Source: UBA9300 sp032260385
Lineage (GTDB): Bacteria; Bacteroidota; Bacteroidia; Bacteroidales; VadinHA17
DNA: 64,000 nucleotides
Assembly (NCBI GenBank): GCA_032260385.1
Contig: JAVVEL010000002.1
Coordinates: forward strand, 1-64,000
Reading direction: 5' to 3'
In this document: positions 25,336-34,330 of the stretch, piece by piece
Layout of the letters: each line of letters opens with the position of its first letter
Position numbering within the stretch: the stretch's first letter is position 1
Program-made: the position numbers and the translations under genes
Notes under the pieces: generated by a model
Database searches by the model: none
What the model saw: only the letters and a program-made list of their open reading frames with translations
Told to the model about the DNA's origin: nothing

Positions 25336-27240
25336 TTACAGGGGAGGATGTATCGCGTTTATAATATTCATGATTTCATCTCCCGCGTTTTTATGACTCA
25401 ATATGTAATCAGGCTTTCCGGGAGCCTCAAAAGCAATATCCACCCCGGGTATATTTGATATACTGCCTTTTTCAGCTTCCTCATACAGTTCAGGTTTGTT
25501 GGTCCTGCAATATCCTATTTCTTCATCCATATAGACCAGTGTGAAACGGTCAGGTCCTATAATTTCACTTACCTGTTTCCTGATATTCTCATTGGGCGAA
25601 ATAAAGGAGCATATTGCAATAATCCCCTGATCATTTAGTATTCTTGCTAAGTGGGCTACTCTACGCAGATGTTCTGCCCGGTCAGCAGGCGAATAGTCAA
25701 GCTCCCTGGACAGTCCGCTGCGCACCGTGCTTCCATCAAGCAGTACAACCGACGCACCCATGTCAAAAAGCTGTTTTTCAAGTGTGTAAGCCAGGTCGTT
25801 CTTCCCTGATCCGTGAAGTCCCGTTATCCATATGGTGGCCCCTTTGTGACCATTCCGGCTGATACGTTGCTCCATACTGACAAGGCTTTTTCCGCTGCGT
25901 ATTTTTTCCCTGTCGATATCGGTTATTCTGGATGGTAATGTGTCACTCGCTCTTTTGTCAATTATCATACCCACGGCACAGGTATTGTGACTTACAGGGT
26001 CGATCAGGACAAAAGAGCCTGTACTCCTGTTTTTCCTGTAGGAATCAAAGAATAATGGTTTATTGGTAGTTATAACGACAAGGCCGATATCGTTCAGCAT
26101 AAATCTTTCTTTTTTATGCCTCTCGAGTGTGTTAACATCAATCTTATAATCCACCTCGTCAATTCGTGCACGTGAAGTATTTGTATTGTGCTTGATATAA
26201 AATGTCTTGGAGATATCCATATCCGCTTCATCCATCCATACCAGCATGGATTCAAAATGTCTGTCAATTTTTGGCATATTGTCGGAATGAATTATCATCT
26301 CACCTCTTGAGACATCAATTTCGTCTTCCAGTGTCACAGTAACAGACTGAGGAGGGAAGGCAACACGGCTTTTCCCCTCGCATGTCATTATGGATTTCAC
26401 TTTGGATTTCATCATTGAGGGCAAAACCATCACTTCATCACCTGTCTTTATTAGCCCCGAGGCCACCCTGCCGGAAAAACCCCTGAAATCCTTATCGGGT
26501 CTTAGAACGTATTGTACGGGAAAACGCAGATCATCAAAATTGTGATCGCTGCTTACATGGACGGTTTCAAGATATTCCATCATGCTTTTGCCGTGATACC
26601 ATTTCATCTTTTCAGATACATCAACCACATTTTCACCCTTAAGGGCGGAGATGGGTATGCATTCTACATCAGGAATATTCAGCTGTGTAATGAAGCGTTT
26701 ATAATCCCTGCTTATCTTATCAAAGACCCTTTCATCATAATCCACCAGGTCCATCTTGTTAACTGCCAGAACAACGTGTTTTATGCCCAGCAGTGATACT
26801 ATGAAAGTATGCCTCTTTGTCTGGGTGATAACTCCCCTGGTGGCGTCAGTAAGGATAATTGCCAGGTTGGCGGTGGAAGCACCGGTAACCATATTCCTTG
26901 TATACTGTTCGTGTCCTGGAGTATCGGCAATAATGAATTTTCTTTTATTTGTCGAGAAGTACCTGTATGCCACATCAATGGTTATGCCCTGTTCCCGCTC
27001 GGCCTTGAGTCCGTCCAGGAGAAGGGCATAATCTATGTCATCTCCTGCGTGTCCCACTCTTTTGCTGTCTTTTATCAGTGCAGACAGGTGGTCTTCATAC
27101 AGCTTTTTACTGTCAAACATGAGGCGCCCGATAAGGGTTGATTTACCGTCATCCACTGACCCTGCGGTAAGGAAACGCAGCATGTCTTTCTTTTCGTCCT
27201 GGTCAAGAAAATCCTTTATATCAATTTGTTCTGTATTCAT
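25336..27240 (-). CDS. cysNC: Bifunctional sulfate adenylyltransferase GTPase subunit / APS kinase (CysN-CysC)
   Basis: 634 aa. The N-terminal GTPase (about 1-240) has G1 GSVDDGKST, G3 DTPGHEQY and G4 NKMD; beta-barrel domains follow to about 440. With CysD it couples GTP hydrolysis to APS formation. The C-terminal domain (about 465-634) is CysC-like (DGSTVRSGL, SFISPNENIR) and would phosphorylate APS to PAPS. Its Walker A motif is GLHGSGKND, with Asn481 where Ser or Thr is expected, and DGDN is DGST, so kinase activity is in doubt. cysD lies upstream, 89 bases away, and cysQ beyond it, all leftward. Confidence 0.92.
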   Translation of the reverse strand: MNTEQIDIKDFLDQDEKKDMLRFLTAGSVDDGKSTLIGRLMFDSKKLYEDHLSALIKDSKRVGHAGDDIDYALLLDGLKAEREQGITIDVAYRYFSTNKRKFIIADTPGHEQYTRNMVTGASTANLAIILTDATRGVITQTKRHTFIVSLLGIKHVVLAVNKMDLVDYDERVFDKISRDYKRFITQLNIPDVECIPISALKGENVVDVSEKMKWYHGKSMMEYLETVHVSSDHNFDDLRFPVQYVLRPDKDFRGFSGRVASGLIKTGDEVMVLPSMMKSKVKSIMTCEGKSRVAFPPQSVTVTLEDEIDVSRGEMIIHSDNMPKIDRHFESMLVWMDEADMDISKTFYIKHNTNTSRARIDEVDYKIDVNTLERHKKERFMLNDIGLVVITTNKPLFFDSYRKNRSTGSFVLIDPVSHNTCAVGMIIDKRASDTLPSRITDIDREKIRSGKSLVSMEQRISRNGHKGATIWITGLHGSGKNDLAYTLEKQLFDMGASVVLLDGSTVRSGLSRELDYSPADRAEHLRRVAHLARILNDQGIIAICSFISPNENIRKQVSEIIGPDRFTLVYMDEEIGYCRTNKPELYEEAEKGSISNIPGVDIAFEAPGKPDYILSHKNAGDEIMNIINAIHPPL

Positions 27241-27329
27241 TATGCCCTTAATCCATTAATCAAATATTTATTCTGGCTGCCGGTCCGGGTTTAAGTCTTC
27301 TTTTCTTTACCCCGGAGAGTCATTACCCT

Positions 27330-28262
27330 TTAAAAATATCCCTCTCTCTTTTTTTGTTCCATGCTGGCATCCTGGTCGAAATCTATAACCCTGGTTGTAC
27401 GTTCTGATTTGGTTATGGTCATCATTTCTTCAACTATTTTTTCTATAGTGTCCGCATCCGATTCAACCGCCCCTGTCAGGGGGTAGCATCCGAGGGTGCG
27501 GAAGCGTACTTGTCTCATTTCAGCCCTGGCTGCCAGCTCGGGAGGCATCCTGTCGTCATCTACAAGAATAAGATTGCCGTCGATATCAACTATCGGTCTT
27601 TCTTTTGCAAAATAGAGTGGTACGATTGGAATTTTTTCAAGACGTATATATTGCCATACATCCAGTTCAGTCCAGTTACTAAGGGGAAAAACCCTTATCG
27701 ATTCCCCCTTATGTACACGGGTGTTATAGATATCCCACAGCTCAGGTCGCTGGTTTTTTGGATCCCACTGGTGAAACCTGTCCCTGAAGGAGAATATTCT
27801 CTCCTTGGCTCTTGACTTTTCCTCATCCCTTCGCGCTCCCCCAAAGGCTGCATCGAATTTATACTTATTGAGTCCGCTCAGCAGGGCTTCTGTTTTCATT
27901 ACATCCGTATGGACCTTGCTGCCGTGGGTGAATGGACCTATTCCCTGCCTGAATCCCTCTTCATTAAAATGAACTATAAGATCCCAGTTATTCTTCTTAG
28001 CATAGGAATCCCTGAAACTTATCATCTCCCTGAACTTCCATTTTGAATCGATATGCATCAGGGGAAAGGGTACCTTGCCCGGGTGAAAGGCTTTTTCAGC
28101 CAGCCTGACCATCACTGAGGAATCTTTGCCAATAGAGTAAAGCATTACCGGGTTTTCAAACTCAGATGCCACTTCACGGATTATATGTATTGACTCCGCT
28201 TCCAGTTCCCGGAGATGGGTCAGGGTATAACTGTTTTTCTCCTTATTCTTTGACTTATTCAT
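27330..28262 (-). CDS. cysD: Sulfate adenylyltransferase subunit 2 (CysD)
   Basis: 310 aa, full length for CysD. This ATP-pyrophosphatase-type subunit adenylates sulfate to APS using the GTPase CysN. The PP-loop motif reads YSIGKDSSVM, and other conserved segments are FGGARRDEEKSRAKER and GCYPLTGAVES, all typical of CysD. It sits between cysQ (upstream) and the cysN-cysC fusion (downstream) on the same strand, which makes a complete sulfate activation unit. No APS or PAPS reductase gene is present in the window, so the product could feed assimilation elsewhere or sulfation of glycans. Confidence 0.95.
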   Translation of the reverse strand: MNKSKNKEKNSYTLTHLRELEAESIHIIREVASEFENPVMLYSIGKDSSVMVRLAEKAFHPGKVPFPLMHIDSKWKFREMISFRDSYAKKNNWDLIVHFNEEGFRQGIGPFTHGSKVHTDVMKTEALLSGLNKYKFDAAFGGARRDEEKSRAKERIFSFRDRFHQWDPKNQRPELWDIYNTRVHKGESIRVFPLSNWTELDVWQYIRLEKIPIVPLYFAKERPIVDIDGNLILVDDDRMPPELAARAEMRQVRFRTLGCYPLTGAVESDADTIEKIVEEMMTITKSERTTRVIDFDQDASMEQKKREGYF

Positions 28263-28314
28263 TAATTATCAAATTCTGTTTCTCAATTTCTCAAATCCGG
28301 TTTGCAAAGATAAC

Positions 28315-29100
28315 TTATTCAGCAATAAAGTCAGGGTTAAGCAGGTTTTCTTTATTATACCTGAGTTCTTCACCGGTGTCAATTCTTTTCATTGATTTGC
28401 CCGCAAACCTGAGAATGGCATGTCCTGCTGCAGTATCCCACTCCATTGTGGGACCAAAGCGGGGATAATATGTTGCACTGCCTTCAGCCACCATGCATAT
28501 TTTTAATGAACTCCCCATGGAAACCAGAAGTGTCTCAGCTGTATTTGATGACCTTGAGGCAATATAGTTTTTAGTTGCTTCATTCATATGAGACCTGGAA
28601 ACGGCAATTCTGTTTATCGTATTTTCATTTGTTAGGGGGAGTTTTTCGGCCCTGTCAATCAGTGTTATAATATCTTCGGTTATTTTTTTTACCCTGGTTT
28701 TACAGGAGCCTTTATCTTCGTTTCCAAAATAAAGTTCTCCCGTAACGGGGGCATAAATAACACCCATATGGGGCAGGTTTTGTAGTATCAGGGCAATATT
28801 TACGGTGAACTCCCCATTTCTTTTCAAAAATTCTTTTGTGCCATCCAGGGGGTCAATGAGCCAGAATTCATCCCATTTTTTTCTCACACTGTAAGGGATG
28901 GCTTTATTTTCCTCACTGAGTAAGGGTATGTATCCGGTAGAAAGCAGTCCTGTGATAATACTGTTTGCTGCCAGGTCTGCATTTGTTACGGGAGACTTAT
29001 CTTCTTTCAGCCAGCTCGTGACTTCCCCGGTATCATATAATTCCCTGATTGCACTTCCTGCCTCTATTGCGGCCCTTATTGCTTTTCCTAATAAATCCAT
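28315..29100 (-). CDS. cysQ: 3'(2'),5'-bisphosphate nucleotidase (CysQ)
   Basis: 261 aa, inositol-monophosphatase fold. Hydrolyses PAP (the by-product of PAPS use) to AMP. The metal-binding motif is WLIDPLDGTKEF; the second acidic motif is near MEWDTAAGHAIL, and an early SEE segment (LLSEENKA) supplies another metal ligand. It begins the sulfate activation unit, 52 bases upstream of cysD. Its presence implies that PAPS is made and consumed by the cell, even though the linked CysC domain has an altered Walker A motif. Confidence 0.92.
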   Translation of the reverse strand: MDLLGKAIRAAIEAGSAIRELYDTGEVTSWLKEDKSPVTNADLAANSIITGLLSTGYIPLLSEENKAIPYSVRKKWDEFWLIDPLDGTKEFLKRNGEFTVNIALILQNLPHMGVIYAPVTGELYFGNEDKGSCKTRVKKITEDIITLIDRAEKLPLTNENTINRIAVSRSHMNEATKNYIASRSSNTAETLLVSMGSSLKICMVAEGSATYYPRFGPTMEWDTAAGHAILRFAGKSMKRIDTGEELRYNKENLLNPDFIAE

Positions 29101-29207
29101 TACCGGGGCTGTATTTATACCTCGTTCAGAATAAACAGGGTACGGTTGTTACTAATTTTTTACGGGTGTGTATTTTGATTTAGCCAATCATTATTAAAGG
29201 GAAATGC

Positions 29208-30266
29208 TCAGCTGATCTTATTATATTCTTTATACCATTTAATAAAACTCCTGATTCCTTCTTTTACAGGTGTGGCAGGTTTATATTTAATTGTTTCGAT
29301 CAGGGAACTGACATCTGCCCAGGTGGCAGGCACATCACCCGGCTGCATGGGAAGGAATTCCTTTTTCGCCTCAATCCCCAGTTCTTTTTCAATGGCATTT
29401 ACAAAATCCATCAATTGTACAGGTGAATTGTTGCCAATATTATATATCCTGTACCTGGCAGGTGATGAAGAAGGCTGGGGGTTTTTACCTGACCAGCCGG
29501 GATATCCTTCCGGTATGCTATGTATAATTCTTGAAAGGGAATTAACTATATCGCTTACATAGGTAAAATCCCTTTTCATGTCACCCTTGTTATTTATCTG
29601 TATTTTTCTTCCCTCGCTTATTGCTTTGGTGAAAATATAGAGGGCCATGTCAGGTCTTCCCCATGGTCCGTAAACAGTAAAAAATCTCAGTCCGGTAGTT
29701 GGCAGATCAAACAGGTGGCTGTAGGTATGAGCCATCAGTTCATTGGATTTTTTGGATGCAGCATATAGGCTGATTGGATGGTCAACATTATCATCTGCAG
29801 AGAAGGGCATCTTTTCGTTCAGCCCGTATACGCTTGAACTGCTGGCATATACCAGGTGCCTGATCTTATTATGCCTGCATGCTTCAAGTATACTGGCAAA
29901 GCCAACAATATTACTGTTAATGTAGGCCATTGGATTTTCAATGCTGTACCTCACACCAGCCTGGGCGGCGAGGTTTACCACGTAATCAAATCCTGCTTCC
30001 AGGAATAATCTGTCGAGTGCCTCCCTGTCTTCCAGATCAAGTTTGATAAAGCTGTAAGGCTGGTATTTACTGCTGGGGGTGAGCCTGCCGTATTCTGTTT
30101 CTTCTTTCTTTATTCCCGTTTCGGCCAGCCTGTCATACTTAAGGTTTACGTCATAGTAGTCGTTAATATTATCGAGGCCTGTAACTGTATGGCCTTCGGC
30201 GACCAGTTTATTCACAAGGTGAAAACCTATGAATCCTGCTGCCCCGGTAATCAGTATTTTGCTCAT
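29208..30266 (-). CDS. NAD-dependent epimerase, probable UDP-glucuronate 4-epimerase
   Basis: 352 aa, extended short-chain dehydrogenase. The NAD motif is ITGAAGFIGFHL; the catalytic Ser-Tyr-Lys are in YASSSSVYG and SLYAASKKSNELMAH. The long tyrosine-rich segment after residue 30 (NDYYDVNLKYDRL) is typical of UDP-glucuronate 4-epimerases. It lies 3 bases downstream of the UDP-glucose dehydrogenase gene, so the pair would turn UDP-glucose into UDP-glucuronate and then UDP-galacturonate, precursors of acidic surface polysaccharides. Confidence 0.88.
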   Translation of the reverse strand: MSKILITGAAGFIGFHLVNKLVAEGHTVTGLDNINDYYDVNLKYDRLAETGIKKEETEYGRLTPSSKYQPYSFIKLDLEDREALDRLFLEAGFDYVVNLAAQAGVRYSIENPMAYINSNIVGFASILEACRHNKIRHLVYASSSSVYGLNEKMPFSADDNVDHPISLYAASKKSNELMAHTYSHLFDLPTTGLRFFTVYGPWGRPDMALYIFTKAISEGRKIQINNKGDMKRDFTYVSDIVNSLSRIIHSIPEGYPGWSGKNPQPSSSPARYRIYNIGNNSPVQLMDFVNAIEKELGIEAKKEFLPMQPGDVPATWADVSSLIETIKYKPATPVKEGIRSFIKWYKEYNKIS

Positions 30267-30269
30267 AAT

Positions 30270-31583
30270 TTATCTGCCTATTCCATAATAAATAAATCCT
30301 GCCTGTTCCAGTACTTCTCTCTCATATATATTTCTGCCGTCGAAGACAATCCTGTTTTTCATTATTTTATGAATAACCGTCCAGTTCGGATTCCTGAATT
30401 CATTCCATTCTGTTACCAGTACAAGGGCATCGGCATCCACCAGTGACCCATATGAATCTTCAGAATAGCTGATAGTGTTACCCAGCCTTCTCTTTGCTTC
30501 ATCCATGGCTACGGGGTCGTAAGCGCTTATTTCGGCTCCATGTTCAAGGAAACGGTTTATGAGTGTTAAGGAAGGCGCTTCACGCATATCATCGGTGTTG
30601 GGTTTGAATGAAAGCCCCCAGAGTCCGATTTTCACTCCTTTAAGATTTTCACCAAAGTGCCTGTAGACCTTATAAAAGATTGATTCTTTCTGACTTTCAT
30701 TAACCTCATCCACGGCTTTCAGCACTCTTAAGTCATAGCCGTGATCAGCGGCCGTCTTAATAATGGCTTTTACATCTTTCGGGAAGCAGGAGCCTCCGTA
30801 GCCCAGGCCTGCATAGATAAATTTATTCCCTATACGCGAGTCAGACCCGATGCCTCTTCTGACCATATTAATATCGGCTCCTACCTTCTCACACAGGTTG
30901 GCCATGTCATTGATGAAACTGATTTTTGTTGCAAGCATGGCATTGGCTGCATATTTGGTCATTTCAGCAGATGGGATGTCCATATAAATTACCGGATGCC
31001 CGTTCAGTACAAAGGGTTTGTACATTTTTTCAATGAGACTGAAAGCCCTTTCTGAATCAGTTCCCACAATTATCCTTTCAGGTTTCATGCAATCATTAAC
31101 TGCATCACCTTCCTTGAGGAATTCAGGATTGGAAGCAACATCAAAATCAATTTTGACTCCCCTTTTGGATAATTCATCTGCAATTTTCTGTCTTACTTTT
31201 TCCGATGTCCCAATAGGTACAGTGCTTTTTGTTATAACAAGGATATAATCTGTGATGTACCTGCCAATATCTTCTGCCACAGCTATAACATATTTAAGGT
31301 CGGCGCTTCCATCTTCATCCGGTGGTGTACCTACGGCAATTAAGGCTGCCTGTGAATCCTTAAGAGCTTCTTTAATATCAGTGGAGAATTTCAACCTTCC
31401 TGCATCAACATTTCTTTTGATCATTGGTGCAAGTCCCGGTTCATAAATAGGAATTATGCCCTGGTTTAGCTTACCTATTTTATCCCTGTCCTTATCTATA
31501 CATTGAACACTTATCCCTGTTTCAGCCAGACAGGTCCCTGATACCAGTCCGACGTAGCCGGTTCCCACAATGGTTATTTTCAT
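30270..31583 (-). CDS. UDP-glucose 6-dehydrogenase
   Basis: 437 aa, full length. Oxidises UDP-glucose to UDP-glucuronate with two NAD. Seen motifs: the N-terminal Rossmann ITIVGTGYVGLVSG, the catalytic loop GYGGSCFPKD with the nucleophilic Cys, and the C-terminal domain segment GLSFKPNTDDMREAPS. It is first in a two-gene leftward unit with the epimerase. The product can be a donor for capsule or exopolysaccharide assembly. Confidence 0.95.
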   Translation of the reverse strand: MKITIVGTGYVGLVSGTCLAETGISVQCIDKDRDKIGKLNQGIIPIYEPGLAPMIKRNVDAGRLKFSTDIKEALKDSQAALIAVGTPPDEDGSADLKYVIAVAEDIGRYITDYILVITKSTVPIGTSEKVRQKIADELSKRGVKIDFDVASNPEFLKEGDAVNDCMKPERIIVGTDSERAFSLIEKMYKPFVLNGHPVIYMDIPSAEMTKYAANAMLATKISFINDMANLCEKVGADINMVRRGIGSDSRIGNKFIYAGLGYGGSCFPKDVKAIIKTAADHGYDLRVLKAVDEVNESQKESIFYKVYRHFGENLKGVKIGLWGLSFKPNTDDMREAPSLTLINRFLEHGAEISAYDPVAMDEAKRRLGNTISYSEDSYGSLVDADALVLVTEWNEFRNPNWTVIHKIMKNRIVFDGRNIYEREVLEQAGFIYYGIGR

Positions 31584-31666
31584 TCCTGGTTCTACTTATA
31601 TTTATATCTGTCTGAATGACAGCTTGGTTTTTTAGCTGAGCAAAGCTAATAAAATTAGGTTTATTC

Positions 31667-32461
31667 TCAAATAAGCAGCTCAGCTTTAAGAACGGTGACT
31701 GCCTCCCCTGCTATTTCAACCCGACTGTCCAGTAGTTTGACCATTAATGAACCTGATCTCCTTGAAGCCTGGAAGGATCTGAATTCCTTCTTGCCTGTTT
31801 TCATATTCCAGAAGGGTACGAGGGCACAGTGTGCTGACCCTGTTACGGGGTCCTCAACGATACCCATGTCCGGGACAAAGCATCTGGCCACAAAGTCAAA
31901 TTCTTTTTTTGACGATACAGCTGTCACCATAAGTTCACCAAGCCCTGCACTTTGGAGTTTATCAGGATTGGGGCTTACCTTAACAACCTCATCTTCCGAA
32001 CGCACAAGAACCAGTTTCCAGTTATAGTCACTCTGGTACAGTTCAAGCGCATCAAGGCCAGTGCTTTGTTTGAATGATGGGGGGATGTCGATTCTCCTGA
32101 GGCTGTATACAGGGAAGTTCATAACTATGCTGTTTCCTCTTTTTATTACCGTCAGCTCACCGGCTTTTGAATTAAATTTAATGGGATTACCTGCGCCCAC
32201 AATGCCTGTTTCGTAAAGTATGTGAGATGCTGAAAGAGTGGCATGCCCGCATAAATCCACCTCGGTTACCGGGGTAAAGTAACGTATCTCAAATTCATCT
32301 CCTCGTGGCATAACGAAAGCGGTTTCAGACAGATTCATTTCCATTGCAAGGTTCTGCATCCTTTCCTGCGAAGGCAGATTACCGGCAATATATACGCCGG
32401 CGGGGTTTCCTTTAAATGCTTCAGATGTGAAAGCATCGACCTGATATATAATATTCTTCAT
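31667..32461 (-). CDS. PhzF family isomerase/epimerase
   Basis: 264 aa. The fold is recognised from the N-terminal YQVDAFTSEAFKGNPAGV, the catalytic Glu region MNLSETAFV, the loop EVDLCGHATLSASH and the C-terminal EDPVTGSAHCAL. PhzF-like proteins catalyse isomerisation with the conserved Glu; most bacterial members have no known substrate. It stands between the UDP-sugar genes and a divergent hydroxyproline dehydratase gene. Because both it and the neighbour belong to the same structural superfamily (diaminopimelate-epimerase-like), a joint role in amino-acid turnover is possible but unproved. Confidence 0.88.
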   Translation of the reverse strand: MKNIIYQVDAFTSEAFKGNPAGVYIAGNLPSQERMQNLAMEMNLSETAFVMPRGDEFEIRYFTPVTEVDLCGHATLSASHILYETGIVGAGNPIKFNSKAGELTVIKRGNSIVMNFPVYSLRRIDIPPSFKQSTGLDALELYQSDYNWKLVLVRSEDEVVKVSPNPDKLQSAGLGELMVTAVSSKKEFDFVARCFVPDMGIVEDPVTGSAHCALVPFWNMKTGKKEFRSFQASRRSGSLMVKLLDSRVEIAGEAVTVLKAELLI

Positions 32462-32563
32462 TCGTTTAAAATTTTTAGTTTACTGAAAATGAAGAAACTA
32501 AGAATTTCTTCACATTCAGGAACTCCCGATGAATTTTAATCATTTTCGTATGTGTATTTTAAA

Positions 32564-32613
32564 ATGTTAAAATTACTTCGTGAGCTCGCAAGCTCGGTTC
32601 GTGCTCGTTTCAT
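32564..32613. repeat. 50-base dispersed repeat, copy A
   Basis: Identical at 48 of 50 positions to 51900-51949. The core contains the hairpin GAGCT-CGCA-AGCTC. It lies 103 bases upstream of the PhzF start (minus strand) in the divergent spacer. Confidence 0.8.
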
Positions 32614-32747
32614 TTTGATAATTTAGTTTTTATAATGTGCACACAATATACTAAATCCTTTCAAGCCTGAAAAAAGGCTCCTGTGACGGGTGATAGTATC
32701 ATATATAATCGTATTTTGCATATATAAATCATGAAACAAACCTGATA

Positions 32748-33791
32748 ATGACCATTGATAACAAGGAGAAAGATACTATCCCCACAGACAGGAGGATGAT
32801 AATAAAAACGGTTGATATGCACACATGTGGCGAACCTCTGAGAATAATAACAGGAGGTTTGCCTGAGTTAATGGGCAATACAATCCTGGAGAGAAGGAAG
32901 TATTTTGCCACTCATCATGATAATATACGCATCGCATTAATGTTTGAGCCCAGGGGCCATGCTGATATGTATGGTGCCGTATTAACAGGGCCATCCTCTG
33001 ATGGGGCTGATTTTGGAGCCTTTTTTATGCACAATGAGGGTTACAGTACAATGTGCGGACACGCAATAATAGCTATTACAAGATTTGCACTTGAGTCGGG
33101 CTATGTGAAAAAAGAGGGTAAGAACCCTGTACTTGAAATAGATGTCCCTGCCGGAAGAGTTAAATCAAGGGCTTATGTACGGGACGGAAAAGTGGAGAAG
33201 GTTTCCTTTCTGAATGTGCCTTCCTTTCTTCTTATAAGGGATGAGACATTGGATGTGCGGGGACTGGGGCGTATTAGCTTTGACCTTGCCTTTGGAGGTG
33301 CTTTTTATGCTTTTTGTGATGCCGGTGACCTGGGCCTTAATCTTGATGCAAGCGACTACAATAAATTAATTGATTACGGCAAAAAGATTAAATCTGCCGT
33401 GATGGAAAATTTCAGAATAGAGCATCCTTTTGAACCTGAGCTTAGCTTTCTTTACGGTACAATTTTTACCGGTAAAGCATATGACCTTGATAACTGGAGT
33501 CGCAATGTATGTGTCTTTGCCGGGGGTGAAGTAGACCGTTCTCCCACAGGTACCGGGATAAGCGCAAGGGCCGGTCTTCATTTTACCAAGGGAGAACTGT
33601 CAATTAACGAGCGTGTTACCATAGAAAGCATACTTGGGACTACCATGGATGTGGAGATAAAGGAGGTGCTGGAATATGGCTCATATAAGGCTGTGATCCC
33701 TGAAGTGACAGCAAGGGCTTATTACACCGGGAGTCATGAATTCTGGATCGACAGTGATGACCCGCTGAAAGAAGGATTTATTTTCAGGTAA
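32748..33791 (+). CDS. Trans-3-hydroxy-L-proline dehydratase-like (proline racemase family)
   Basis: 347 aa. The proline racemase fold is clear from DMHTCGEPLRI and TMCGHAII, with the first catalytic residue Cys103. The second site reads DRSPTGTG, where the racemase/epimerase Cys is Thr267. The Cys/Thr pair is the known hallmark of trans-3-hydroxy-L-proline dehydratases, which form pyrroline-2-carboxylate. An alternative start at 32796 (MIIKTVDMHT) would remove a 16-residue polar extension; I cannot decide, because the purine-rich AGGAGG lies directly against that second ATG. Cytoplasmic; probable catabolism of collagen- or plant-derived hydroxyproline. Confidence 0.85.
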   Translation: MTIDNKEKDTIPTDRRMIIKTVDMHTCGEPLRIITGGLPELMGNTILERRKYFATHHDNIRIALMFEPRGHADMYGAVLTGPSSDGADFGAFFMHNEGYSTMCGHAIIAITRFALESGYVKKEGKNPVLEIDVPAGRVKSRAYVRDGKVEKVSFLNVPSFLLIRDETLDVRGLGRISFDLAFGGAFYAFCDAGDLGLNLDASDYNKLIDYGKKIKSAVMENFRIEHPFEPELSFLYGTIFTGKAYDLDNWSRNVCVFAGGEVDRSPTGTGISARAGLHFTKGELSINERVTIESILGTTMDVEIKEVLEYGSYKAVIPEVTARAYYTGSHEFWIDSDDPLKEGFIFR

Positions 33792-33889
33792 TGCTGTAAT
33801 TCTTACCGGGAGAAGAATAATGGCGGGACCGGAATAAAAGACCGGCCATAATTGTCTAATCAGAAAGTATTATTAACAAATAAAAAATC

Positions 33890-34279
33890 ATGAAAAAGAT
33901 AATAAAAGGTATGGGAGTGCTCATTCTCTCTATGATTATGACCTCTGCTTTTGGTCAGCAGAGAGGGCAGGGGATGCGCCAGGTGGATCCTGATGAGATG
34001 GCAAAGCGTCAGCTTGAACAGATGAAAGAGATCATTGAACTGAAAAATAACAAGGAAGAAAAAGCTGTTAAGGAAGTCTTCGTTAAGTATGCAAAGGAAC
34101 GGCAAAAAATGTTCAGCGAAATGGAAAGGGGAGGTGAACCGGGTGCCAACAGGGATAAAATGGATGAATTGCTGAATAAGCAGAATGAGGAACTGAAAGG
34201 CATTCTTGGAGAAGAACGCTTTAAAACCTACGATACCAGGATGCAGGAATTAAGACGTAACAGAATGCGAAGAAATTAG
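33890..34279 (+). CDS. Small secreted Spy/DUF4890-like helical protein
   Basis: 129 aa. The signal peptide ends at about SAFGQQ. The mature part is almost wholly helical and highly charged (EMAKRQLEQMKEIIELKNNKEEKAVKEV in pattern), with many Met, Arg and Glu residues and a basic C-terminus RRNRMRRN. This is the character of periplasmic Spy/CpxP-like or DUF4890 proteins in Bacteroidota, which may act as chaperones or metal-stress proteins. No catalytic motif is visible. It ends just before a bidirectional terminator shared with the convergent phosphoesterase. Confidence 0.75.
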   Translation: MKKIIKGMGVLILSMIMTSAFGQQRGQGMRQVDPDEMAKRQLEQMKEIIELKNNKEEKAVKEVFVKYAKERQKMFSEMERGGEPGANRDKMDELLNKQNEELKGILGEERFKTYDTRMQELRRNRMRRN

Positions 34280-34301
34280 CAGGTCCCACGCTAAAATTTA
34301 T

Positions 34302-34330
34302 AAGCCGGGTAAGCTATTTGCACCCGGCTT
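34302..34330. terminator. Bidirectional terminator hairpin
   Basis: Perfect 9-bp arms AAGCCGGGT (34302-34310) and ACCCGGCTT (34322-34330) around an 11-base loop, followed by TTAT on the plus strand and preceded by TTTATA on the other side. It lies between convergent genes, and its right arm is inside the last codons of the phosphoesterase, whose stop is in the loop. Confidence 0.8.

Noticed and set aside
31632..31652. TTAGCT ... AGCTAA hairpin between the UDP-glucose dehydrogenase and PhzF genes.
   Set aside because: On the strand of transcription it is followed by A residues, not T, so it does not fit a terminator for the PhzF gene.
32664..32679. AGCCT-GAAAAA-AGGCT hairpin considered as a terminator.
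   Set aside because: Short stem, no T-run, and it lies between divergent genes where no terminator is expected.
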